A stretch of 64,000 nucleotides of DNA from Verrucomicrobiaceae bacterium (GTDB taxonomy: Bacteria; Pseudomonadota; Gammaproteobacteria; Pseudomonadales; CAMLJR01). Shown one piece after another: positions 55,493-62,332 of the stretch. The position numbers and the translations under genes were made by a program. The notes under the pieces were generated by a model. It was not told the DNA's origin. It saw nothing but the letters and a program-made list of their open reading frames with translations, and did not search any database. Position 1 is the first letter of the stretch, and each line of letters opens with the position of its first letter. Where the stretch lies: positions 62,001 to 126,000 of the forward strand of contig JAQGNY010000026.1 of the NCBI GenBank assembly GCA_028293825.1, written 5' to 3'.

Positions 55493-56800
55493 CTAACAGA
55501 GTCCCGCGCGCGTATACAACTGCAACAAATTAGCTGGTTCGTCGTAGACGATACGTTCACCGGCCCGCAAATCGCGACGCATCAGTCGAATCATTTGCTC
55601 CAATGTCGCTTCGAGAAAGGTCTCCGGCGGCTGCCCGGTCACTTCCGCCAAGCGCCCGGCGATCACCTTGGTATCGCTCACCACCGGGCAGATGCGATAG
55701 CGATATACGCCGCCGATGGCCTCGGGAATCAAATCCATAAACCGCCCCGGCACTTGCCGAAAGAAGCTTAGCGGCAGCCGATAGGCGTTATGGCCGAGGA
55801 TCGGACTGTCGTCCGGCACCGGCAATTCCTGATCCAACACCTGCAGCGATGTTGCCAGCGGCAACAATTGGTTGAGCTGATAATCCTGCATGTTTGGATT
55901 GCCGACGCGCACCAGATTGGCAATCAATTCACCCAGCGACGCGTGTCCGATAATCGCCGCCTGTTTAGGCAAGCCGCCCCAAATACCATCGGCTCCGTTC
56001 AACAACGCCTCAATGGCGGACGCATTTTCGACGCCCGCACCGGCGTGAACATGTACTAATAATTGCAGCGGCGCCGGCAGAAAACTGCGCGCGACCGCGA
56101 CATAGGCGCCGACTTGAAACGGCAGATAGGTGCCGCGATCGTCCTCGATGCTAACGCCTTCGATATCTTGCTCGGCCAGCAAACTCAAAATCGAACAGGC
56201 CGTGTCCGGGTCTTCCGCGAATGCATCGCAGCCGTCGACGATATTGATCAGAATGCGCGGCTTGCCGCTCGTTCCATTTTCACGAGAGTCGCCCACAATA
56301 TTTTCATTCAGCCACTGAATACTGAGCGGCAAACTGCGGCGCAACGTTTCCAAATCGTACTGACCTTCCATGCCGGCCTTGCTCAAATAAATTTCATGCA
56401 AGGTATTCGGCACGCAATAGTCGCGCAATTTCAGCATGGACGGATCGGGTACGAACACACCGTCCGCGCTGGCGATACCCATTGCGGTAAATGCGAAGCA
56501 ACTGGTCATATCGATTTGATGATCGCGCAGATACATCATGAAATCGTCGTCGACCTCCAATTCATCCGGCATCGAATAATCGAGCGTGCCCAGAAAAATA
56601 TTTTTAAATCCGAATTCGCGCAGCTGCGGAAGGATGGCGAGTTTGTCCGCGAGGTTTTGCCCCATGCGTGCGCCGACCGGATTTTCACGCAGCGATAAAT
56701 CAATCAAATACGGCTTAATGTTGCGCAGCTTTTCCAGTTTTTCCTGCGCATCGGCAAGAATTATATGGGCATTGGTTAAAGCGGTTGGCGATGGCGACAT
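55493..56800 (-). CDS. HMGL-like TIM-barrel protein (isopropylmalate/homocitrate synthase fold)
   Basis: A 435-residue protein whose first 330 residues resemble the catalytic barrel of 2-isopropylmalate synthase and HMG-CoA lyase. The opening motif is YLIDLSLRENPVGARMGQN (about residues 31-49), where canonical enzymes have D-x-T-L-R-D-G-x-Q: the metal Asp and the Arg are kept, but DG becomes EN. The metal-binding HxH is in LVHVHAGAGVENASAIEALL, near residue 244, also in place. The C-terminal 100 residues have no regulatory domain I recognise. It may act on a different acyl or 2-oxo acid substrate. No biosynthetic partner lies nearby. Confidence 0.65.
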   Translation of the reverse strand: MSPSPTALTNAHIILADAQEKLEKLRNIKPYLIDLSLRENPVGARMGQNLADKLAILPQLREFGFKNIFLGTLDYSMPDELEVDDDFMMYLRDHQIDMTSCFAFTAMGIASADGVFVPDPSMLKLRDYCVPNTLHEIYLSKAGMEGQYDLETLRRSLPLSIQWLNENIVGDSRENGTSGKPRILINIVDGCDAFAEDPDTACSILSLLAEQDIEGVSIEDDRGTYLPFQVGAYVAVARSFLPAPLQLLVHVHAGAGVENASAIEALLNGADGIWGGLPKQAAIIGHASLGELIANLVRVGNPNMQDYQLNQLLPLATSLQVLDQELPVPDDSPILGHNAYRLPLSFFRQVPGRFMDLIPEAIGGVYRYRICPVVSDTKVIAGRLAEVTGQPPETFLEATLEQMIRLMRRDLRAGERIVYDEPANLLQLYTRAGLC

Positions 56801-57176
56801 AATGATCCCTTGGCGAATAATCCGATAAGTGGTTTAGGAGTATAGCGACGGCATTGAAATTTTCCTGATGCAGTCGGTTTCCATAGCACTGTTCCATACA
56901 ACCGCTCCATACAACTGAAAGACAGGGCGCCGAATCCGCTTTAGCAGCTTTTTAAAACTTTGCAGTTTTTATTATTTTTTTACGAAATCCTGCACAAATT
57001 ATTTTGATGTGCCGACAAACGAATATCCATTATCTGATCCGCTTTCGATTGAGTTTGTCGCTCTTGCGTCGGTATAGTCGGCCGACGGCGCAGTGATGCT
57101 ACGGCTGTATTGATATCTCAAATATCACCGCTACGACATTTATAAAAATAAACACAACGGGAGCACGGGAGTCATC
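56801..57176. other. Divergent intergenic region
   Basis: A 376-base stretch between divergent starts, AT-rich near 56945-56990, with no gene. A weak AT-rich hairpin (AAAACT/AGTTTT at 56954-56969) is followed by T-runs but lies between divergent genes, so I do not call it a terminator. GGGAG about 13 bases before 57177 is the ribosome-binding site of the next gene. Confidence 0.35.
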
Positions 57177-57593
57177 ATGAGCAACGCTCAAAACAAGCAA
57201 GTGATCGAACAATATTTTGCCGCCATCGACCGTGGCGACGAGCAGGGCATTCGCAGCTTTCTCACCAACGACTTTAAATTCGAATGCATGGCGTTGAAGC
57301 CTGAACGCTTTCATTTTATTTGGGACGCAGAAGCATTTGCCGCCGCACCACGTTTGATGTCGCGCTTTATGCACAAGCCGATAAAAATCTGGATCGAAAG
57401 CATGACGGCGGACGAAGACCGCGTAGCCGTCGAAGCCAAATCGCATGGCGAATTAAAGAACGGCAAGCTCTACGAAAATGCGTATCACTTTCTGTTTAAA
57501 TTACGCGACGGAAAATTATTCAGCGCACGCGAATACAGCTGTAGTCATTTGGCACAGGAATGCTTTGGAGAATACGAAGCAACGTTCGATTGA
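57177..57593 (+). CDS. NTF2-like (SnoaL/ketosteroid isomerase-fold) protein
   Basis: A 138-residue single-domain protein with the NTF2-like cone fold. The first helix QNKQVIEQYFAAIDRGDEQG and the following strand FLTNDFKFECMA are typical of the superfamily. The later strands are DEDRVAVEAKSHGELKNGK and NAYHFLFKLRDGKLFSAREY. Members include isomerases, polyketide cyclases and binding proteins, and the active-site set is too variable to name a reaction. It is alone on the + strand. Confidence 0.8.
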   Translation: MSNAQNKQVIEQYFAAIDRGDEQGIRSFLTNDFKFECMALKPERFHFIWDAEAFAAAPRLMSRFMHKPIKIWIESMTADEDRVAVEAKSHGELKNGKLYENAYHFLFKLRDGKLFSAREYSCSHLAQECFGEYEATFD

Positions 57594-57681
57594 GCAGGAG
57601 AGGGTAATTGATCGCGCGCTGTGCCACTCTTCCTGAATGGCGTTGATTGGAAATTTTTACAGCGCGCGGTCGTGCATCTAA

Positions 57682-58056
57682 TTATTTAGTTGCGGGTCGA
57701 GCTTTATATATTTTTACTTGCGCATTTAATGCATCGGCACGTTTTTGCAAATCATCGACACCGGCATTGTGCTTCTGCGCAGATTCAGCCTTTATCTTTT
57801 TAATTTGATCGGCGGAAAGCACAGAGCCGCCCGCTGCGATTTGTGCATCCGCTTCCTGATCGACACAGGTCGCGTACGCAGTAATTTCCGTATTGAAGCG
57901 CTTCATATCTTGAATAGCAGCAACCAGTTCAGGCTCAGTCGCGGTAGCACCGCTCGGCGCGGCGGCGGTCACCTGCGGATAAGTACACTCCGCGTGCACT
58001 GCAGCACTGAGCGAAAGAGTCATCATTGCAAACAAAGTTGTTAACTTGAAATTCAT
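57682..58056 (-). CDS. Small periplasmic protein of unknown function
   Basis: A 124-residue exported protein. The signal peptide is KLTTLFAMMTLSLSAAVHA, with cleavage near residue 22. The mature protein has two Cys (ECTYPQV, YATCVDQEA) that could form a disulfide, and a mostly helical, Ala/Lys/Gln-rich body (IKKIKAESAQKHNAGVDDL). I do not recognise a family with confidence. It is the most downstream gene of the run of small - strand genes. Confidence 0.65.
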   Translation of the reverse strand: MNFKLTTLFAMMTLSLSAAVHAECTYPQVTAAAPSGATATEPELVAAIQDMKRFNTEITAYATCVDQEADAQIAAGGSVLSADQIKKIKAESAQKHNAGVDDLQKRADALNAQVKIYKARPATK

Positions 58057-58158
58057 GCGGCGTTCCTCACGTTATATTATTTTTCGGAGTATGCCGAATA
58101 TTGGGGCGGTAGCGCTAGCCCCAAATAGCAGTCGCTGTATTTCCAGATATTTAGAAAG

Positions 58159-58383
58159 CTACCACCAAGAAATCCAATCTTTTATTGAATACCAGAATCG
58201 ATCGCCGTATTTCATGGCAAGCCATCCACATAAAAATACAACAAAAACGACAACGGCCCAGAAAAAGCCAAATTGCTCGTAAGCAAATCGTACTGCAACG
58301 GCAAAGCCTAGAAGTATTCCCAGCGCCGCACCACAGCCGAAGCGAATTGCTTTATCTAAATTATCGAGATTATCTTTTTGCAT
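58159..58383 (-). CDS. Small two-helix membrane protein
   Basis: A 74-residue protein with two hydrophobic segments: FGCGAALGILLGFAVAVRFA (about residues 15-34) and FFWAVVVFVVFLCGWLAM (about 40-57). It ends in an aromatic basic tail (WYSIKDWISWW). No known family. A hairpin with arms TTGGGGC/GCCCCAA (58101-58124) lies after its stop but lacks a T-run. Confidence 0.55.
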   Translation of the reverse strand: MQKDNLDNLDKAIRFGCGAALGILLGFAVAVRFAYEQFGFFWAVVVFVVFLCGWLAMKYGDRFWYSIKDWISWW

Positions 58384-58543
58384 TTTTCATTAATGTGGAA
58401 TGGAACAACTAGGCAATAAAACGGTCAGCATTCCGCAATCGTAAACGTGCCGGAGAAACCCGCTTCTCGCTCAAACCTGTCGCGAACCTTCGATGACAGA
58501 TCAAGTAAAATTTGCGTTGCAATAAGCCACAGCTGCATTTCAT

Positions 58544-58945
58544 TTATTGTGCTTCACGTACTTCAGATTTGCCTTCACGCGGCGTAAGCAATGCCAGCAC
58601 CGCCGCTACCAAGAGAAGCGCTAAATCGTCGCCCATTAGATGGCCCATATTATGATCGCCATCAAATGACTGCGCAGTCATGATTCCGCCGTGCACGATG
58701 CTAGACCAAACGGTAAACCAGATGAGACTGCGATGAGCGAGAGGATTACGGGCGGCGAGGATGAGAAAAACTCCGAGCGTCGCATAAATACCGATGATCA
58801 TCTCAAGATAATATGAACGGCCCTCCGCATGCCAAGACCAACCCGATGGCCACACAACCGTAAGCGGCCAAATACCGAAAGTAAAAATTAGTCCTACGAT
58901 CATCAATGCAATGCGTAGATATTTAATGCGATCAATTTCATTCAT
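58544..58945 (-). CDS. Four-helix integral membrane protein (DUF6632-like)
   Basis: A 133-residue membrane protein. The start is ATG 58945 (MNEIDRIKYLRIALM) after GGAGAAAGATA. Four hydrophobic stretches are visible: IALMIVGLIFTFGIWPLTVV, MIIGIYATLGVFLILAA, LIWFTVWSSIVHGGIM and DLALLLVAAVLALLT. The pattern WPSGWSWHAEG...YYLEMIIGIYATLGVFL, with conserved His residues (HRSLIWF, HNMGHLMGDD), resembles a family I recall as DUF6632; function unknown. An attC-like site lies 15 bases before its start. Confidence 0.68.
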   Translation of the reverse strand: MNEIDRIKYLRIALMIVGLIFTFGIWPLTVVWPSGWSWHAEGRSYYLEMIIGIYATLGVFLILAARNPLAHRSLIWFTVWSSIVHGGIMTAQSFDGDHNMGHLMGDDLALLLVAAVLALLTPREGKSEVREAQ

Positions 58946-58959
58946 TATCTTTCTCCTTA

Positions 58960-59021
58960 GATTAACGTTTACGCGCCAAACGACAATCCTCTCGCGTGCG
59001 CTGGAGGACAAGTTGTTAAGG
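58960..59021 (-). other. Possible attC-like recombination site (degenerate)
   Basis: Read on the - strand it opens CCTTAACAA and ends CGTTAATC over 62 bases, with a short central CCTC/GAGG stem. The outer TTAAC/GTTAA pair fits R'' and R' of attC, but the L-boxes do not pair well. Its place between two cassette-like genes is the main support. Confidence 0.35.
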
Positions 59022-59051
59022 TATATCTCACGCCGTTACCTTGTTAATTTC

Positions 59052-59506
59052 TTATTTTTTAGAAACCAGAATTACGCCACCGACGATGAGCAATGCCCCA
59101 AAAACTCTCGGCAATGAAAGATCGATTTTTGGATAACCAAGCCAGCCGTTTTGATCGAATATTAAAGACGCAAAAACTTGTCCGCAAACAACCGAAATCG
59201 CGAGCGTTAATGCGCCGAGCTTCGGTGCCAAAAAAACGGACATAGCAATATTGAATGCACCAAATGCGCCGCCAAGCCAAGCCCACCAAGGAATGCTTGA
59301 AATACTGCCGGGCTTAAACCACGAATTCCCTTGAAGCAAAGACAAGCAGCCTAAAATTACGGTACCGATAAGATCGACAAAAACGCCGCTTGAATTGGTG
59401 AGGTTACTGCTAGGCGCAGCTGAGAATTAACGCCCGCCTGCGAAGCCAGAGAACAGCCTATTACTAAGCTGCACGCCAACAGAAAATAAGTGCTCGAAGT
59501 ATTCAT
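59052..59506 (-). pseudogene. YdcZ/DUF606-type membrane protein gene with a homopolymer frameshift
   Basis: The frame starts at ATG 59506 (MNTSSTYFLLACSLVIGCSL) and runs as a DUF606 (YdcZ, EamA-like) protein through ...TSPIQAAF. It is then thrown off frame at a run of five A on the + strand (59379-59383; five T in the coding strand). The second half continues in the next frame (VDLIGTVILGCLSLLQGNS... to ...LIVGGVILVSKK, stop at 59052). One extra base there would restore 151 residues, the usual length for this family. The break is either a real frameshift or a homopolymer miscall. Four membrane segments span the whole. Confidence 0.8.
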
Positions 59507-59585
59507 TCCGTTTTCTTACGCTCCAAAACTATTGGGTGATTAGAGCTACGGCAGGGTTTGCCAATCGCATTGATTATTTTGTTAC

Positions 59586-60071
59586 TTACAGTTTCCTGCT
59601 GTAAAGCAAGAACTCACGACCATTTAACTCTATATTTTTAACATATGAAAAACCAACAGACTCATAAAGGTTTTGGGCAACCTTCATTGTTTGTTGAGTC
59701 CATAAAATTATCTTTTTGCGACCCTCATTTTTGGTCCTCGATATGACGTTTTCAACGAGCTGCCGGCCGAGCCCCATACCGCGATACTTTGATTTAACGC
59801 CCAGCAGATGAATCTCGACCTCGCTGTCTGTTGCCAAGCGGCAAGCCTCCGATTCAGGCGGTACTAAAATTATGATGCCTGCAAGTTCCGATGAGTTTTT
59901 GGACCGAGCACCAAATACTGCTCCGCGCCTTCTAATATTAGTCGGCGCGAATAATGTTTGTGCGAGATGCCGATCAGTAAATCCGCCGTCGACATATACC
60001 TGCGTTAGCAACTCCGACAACTCGGAATCGCTAACCTTGAGGTTCTCGGCGGTATCAAATTCGAAATCCAT
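59586..60071 (-). CDS. GNAT-family N-acetyltransferase
   Basis: A 161-residue acetyl-CoA-dependent N-acetyltransferase. The acetyl-CoA loop is HLLGVKSKYRGMGLGRQLVE near residues 92-111 (Q/RxxGxG/A: RGMGLG). The end has AQNLYESVGFSYVKNIEL, typical of the domain's C-terminal beta-bulge strand. The substrate is unknown; GNATs are frequent cargo of integron cassettes. It starts at ATG 60071 and sits in a run of - strand genes next to attC-like sites, preceded by the repeat cluster at 60205-60470. Confidence 0.85.
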   Translation of the reverse strand: MDFEFDTAENLKVSDSELSELLTQVYVDGGFTDRHLAQTLFAPTNIRRRGAVFGARSKNSSELAGIIILVPPESEACRLATDSEVEIHLLGVKSKYRGMGLGRQLVENVISRTKNEGRKKIILWTQQTMKVAQNLYESVGFSYVKNIELNGREFLLYSRKL

Positions 60072-60204
60072 TTTGATGTCTCGCGATGAGGTGAATGCGC
60101 CTAATGATTACACCCAAGATTGAAGCAAGCATAGTCTCGCCCAAATTGCGGATGCACCAAATCGCACGCCGCCACGGCGATATTCCTCGCCCGAACCAGC
60201 CATA

Positions 60205-60470
60205 CCTACTTCTAAACAAGGATGCCGAGTCTTTTTGCTGCGATCACCTACCTCGAAACGAGGATGTCCTCCCTTTTTGCTCCGATGACCTACCTCGAAG
60301 TGAGGAAATCCTCTCTTTGAACGAGGAATTCCTCACTTTTTAGGGGTACGACCCATCCGAGAGCGCCGACATCGGAGCTTTTTTGGAGGATGGCGGAGCT
60401 CTGAAGGAGGATTTCCTCGCTTTGAGGTGGGAGGGGGTACTTCGGAGGTAGGTATTCCTTCTTCGAAGCT
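60205..60470. repeat. Cluster of GAGGA-NN-TCCTC palindromes in degenerate repeats
   Basis: Four palindromes of form GAGGA-NN-TCCTC occur within about 160 bases (near 60260, 60303, 60323 and 60408). Two direct units of 42 bases (60205-60246 and 60247-60288), both opening CCTAC, resemble each other, and a third begins at 60289. On the - strand the pattern is AAAG-N-GAGGANNTCCTC-N-TTC, often followed by AGGTAGG. Near 60450 GGAGGTAGG occurs on the + strand, so part of the cluster is inverted. No protein of the region looks real; the function is unknown. Confidence 0.8.
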
Positions 60471-60520
60471 GGCTGCGAATCTTTTCGTAGGTCAATTCGC
60501 AGTCGTATCAATTCCAGTGA

Positions 60521-60553
60521 GCGTAACGAACGAACTTGAATGCTTTGTTATGC
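60521..60553 (-). other. Short attC-like remnant after the 180-residue cassette gene
   Basis: Read on the - strand it begins GCATAACAA, the usual opening of attC sites, contains CATTCAAG (L''-like) and ends CGTTACGC. It includes the TAA stop of the 180-residue gene. At 33 bases it is shorter than the known minimum of about 55, so it is a truncated or decayed site or a coincidence. Confidence 0.3.
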
Positions 60554-61090
60554 TCCACGCAAGTACTCCCTATCTAATGCTAGTTGGCCCGCTCGGAGAC
60601 GGTCTGCCCTTAGTAATGTGCGTAGGTCACCAAAAAATTCAACCGCCTCGCGAAGCGGAGATTTTTCGGGGTCTGAATATGGTGAGCGAGCAGCTATATA
60701 CCAAAGCTGATAAACATACGCCTCGACCGATAGGGGTGCCAATTCGCTTGCATTCATAACTGCCCAGAACGCTAAAGATTCCGTTTCTTCTGGGTTGAAC
60801 TCAAGCACCGCTTCGTGATCCTCTCGCGCGTGTTTCAAAAAGTTTTGGTCACGACGCATGACTTGAAAATATTCAGATTTTTTAAGTGAATTAGACTCGC
60901 GCGCTTTTGTGTCCCATGACCGCTCGGGATTTCTTATTTCAATGAGATCGCTAAAAAGTAGAGACGCAGCTCCTACGAGTGTGTGTGTGGCGACCGGATC
61001 AGCTTCCGAGAAAAGCATACGAATGGCTACATTTAGCTGCCGCTGTGCGGCATCAAGTTTAGATATTGAAAGGTGCTCTGAATCATTCAT
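60548..61090 (-). CDS. Cassette-borne hypothetical protein (180 residues)
   Basis: A 180-residue soluble protein I cannot assign. It starts at ATG 61090, two bases after the R' end of an attC site, and its stop overlaps the GCATAAC motif of the next attC-like remnant. This is how integron cassette genes are placed. Features are mostly helical: KLDAAQRQLNVAIRMLFSEA, THTLVGAASLLFSDLIEIRN and AFWAVMNASELAPLSVEAY. I recall similar proteins from integrons and other mobile DNA, without function. Confidence 0.72.
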   Translation of the reverse strand: MNDSEHLSISKLDAAQRQLNVAIRMLFSEADPVATHTLVGAASLLFSDLIEIRNPERSWDTKARESNSLKKSEYFQVMRRDQNFLKHAREDHEAVLEFNPEETESLAFWAVMNASELAPLSVEAYVYQLWYIAARSPYSDPEKSPLREAVEFFGDLRTLLRADRLRAGQLALDREYLRGA

Positions 61091-61091
61091 A

Positions 61092-61162
61092 GCTTAAACG
61101 TCTACAATAGGGATTAGCACACGAGCAGCGTGTGACAATCTCATTGCTTGCAATGTTAGATG
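61092..61162 (-). other. attC recombination site
   Basis: Read on the - strand this 71-base site opens CATCTAAC (R'', fitting RYYYAAC) and ends GACGTTTAAGC (R'-like). Inside, GATT-GT-CACACG pairs with CGTGTG-CT-AATC around CTGCT, and CAAT...GATT pairs with AATC...ATTG, the bulged double hairpin that integrases need. It lies between the stop of the 101-residue gene and the start of the 180-residue gene, both of which touch it. Confidence 0.78.
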
Positions 61163-61168
61163 ATGCAA

Positions 61169-61474
61169 TTACATAAACCCTAGAACGACCCATCCAATTA
61201 GCACGGTAACTAATGGAGAAATTACAATCTCTCCAACCGCTCTGCCAATAACTTCACTAATCTCAGAGTTTTCGTAGCGTTTCTCATTGTAGCTTTGGCG
61301 GATTAAAAGCTCAGCAGCTAAAGCAATCCCAATTGCAGATGAAATTGACAGGACCGGCAAATTAAATAATGGAGAAATGAACCAGCCCCATATAATCGAG
61401 AGCGTCCAACCATTGATAATTGGAGCTAAAACCAGAGCGGCAATCATTGTCGCCACCAATATTTTTAGCTGCAT
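61169..61474 (-). CDS. Small integral membrane protein in a cassette
   Basis: A 101-residue membrane protein with three hydrophobic stretches: ILVATMIAALVLAPIINGWT (about residues 4-23), ISPLFNLPVLSISSAIGIAL and VISPLVTVLIGWVVLGF at the end. No family is recognised. It lies between two attC sites with its start 49 bases after one and its stop a few bases before the other. That places it as the only gene of its cassette, probably membrane-inserted cargo. Confidence 0.68.
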   Translation of the reverse strand: MQLKILVATMIAALVLAPIINGWTLSIIWGWFISPLFNLPVLSISSAIGIALAAELLIRQSYNEKRYENSEISEVIGRAVGEIVISPLVTVLIGWVVLGFM

Positions 61475-61522
61475 ATTTATTCCTTTTCAGAATCCAATAT
61501 CTCGAAGTTCTTTATTTGGATG

Positions 61523-61582
61523 GCATCTAACGTCTGCAATAGGCGCGCGCGTTAGCGCGTCGACTGCTTGCGATTGTTAGCC
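61523..61582 (-). other. attC recombination site
   Basis: Read on the - strand this 60-base site opens GGCTAACAATCGCAAGC and ends ATTGCAGACGTTAGATGC, nearly the classic 59-base element: CTAAC/GTTAG pair as R boxes, GCAA/TTGC as L boxes, and a GC-rich centre (GCGCG/CGCGC around TAA). R' is GTTAGAT. The stop of the PIN-domain gene (GGC TAA) lies inside it, as is usual for cassettes. Confidence 0.85.
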
Positions 61583-62123
61583 ATTTATATGGCTACGTAT
61601 GAATTCTTTAAGCGAAAGACCACTGCTATCAAAGTCGTCAAGAAATACCACCTTTCCACCTTTTTTGTACGCATCATTTATAGGGCCGGCTTTCTTATCT
61701 AAGGTTAATACCACTGAATGCATTGCTCTTGCGGCGATGGAGATATCAGCTTCATTTTTGTAGAGCTTAGTAGATACCTTTTTAGTGGCTCCTAATCTAT
61801 TTTTCTGTTGTTCCATAAAGGCCACTTCATCTTGACTAGCCTATCGGCCGGCGTTAAAACCGCCAACTCTTTGCTCGCCCCCAGAATGAGCGGAATCATA
61901 AAACCCAAAATAACTATGAGGCCCGATCACACATTTATTTATTGTGTCTTGGATAAAATTCTTTAGGTCAGCCTTTTCATTCGGTATTGGCGGAATTTCA
62001 AATTCAGCTTCCCTGGTCATGCATAAGCAAAACTCGGCTTGAGGAAGTTCGACGCTAAGATATATTTTTCGAGAAAACAAAAAACCCCCATACGTTGTTA
62101 TCGATGTACACACTGATAGTCAT
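61577..62123 (-). pseudogene. PIN-domain-like gene broken by a frameshift and a stop codon
   Basis: Two separate open frames join into one gene. It starts at ATG 62123 (AAGGAGTACGA ahead) as MTISVYIDNNVWGFFVFSKN. One base too many in a G5T6 run throws it off; removing one restores the frame that continues as KIYLSVELPQAEFCLCMTRE and so on. The frame then meets an in-frame TAG (61841-61843) after GGFNAGR and resumes as ASQDEVAFMEQQKNR. The PIN signs are the first Asp in YIDNNVW and the second acidic site in NEADISIAARA followed by VVLTLDKK. Repaired, it would give about 181 residues. PIN proteins are RNases, often toxins; this copy looks inactive or is miscalled. Confidence 0.72.
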
Positions 62124-62137
62124 TCGTACTCCTTTAA

Positions 62138-62190
62138 GGCTAACAGTCTGTTAATGAGGCCAATGGCCTCATAATAATTGTTAAAAGGCC
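62138..62190 (-). other. Probable attC-like site at the array edge
   Basis: Read on the - strand it opens CCTTTTAACAA and ends CTGTTAGCC over 53 bases, with a perfect central stem ATGAGGCC/GGCCTCAT around ATT. The outer TAACA/TGTTA arms pair. It lies 15 bases before the PIN-like gene start, so it would end a preceding cassette. The next gene upstream is lhr, which makes this the edge of the array. Confidence 0.55.
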
Positions 62191-62332
62191 AATCTTTTTA
62201 TTTTTAACGAAAATTTTTGCCATTGCCAATCCCTTGTCTTGGAAAGAAAAAATATGACGCTGCTTTGCGCGCCAAAATTATGAACAAGCATTCCACCATA
62301 ATTACCGCAGTTTCACCAATACGCTCGCACGA

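Noticed and set aside
56954-56969. Intrinsic terminator with AT-rich stem
   Set aside because: It lies between divergent genes and its stem is weak, so a terminator role is not needed.
60093-60115. attC R' box before the GNAT gene
   Set aside because: The ATTAGGCGC sequence resembles GTTAGGCGC but I could find no matching R'' or hairpin within the known size range.
60205-60342. CRISPR or retron-like repeats
   Set aside because: Units are degenerate and adjacent, with no spacers, cas genes or reverse transcriptase.
61841-62113. Separate small gene with GTG start
   Set aside because: The ATG at 62123 with a strong ribosome-binding site is a better start and the frame joins the next one as a single broken PIN-like gene.
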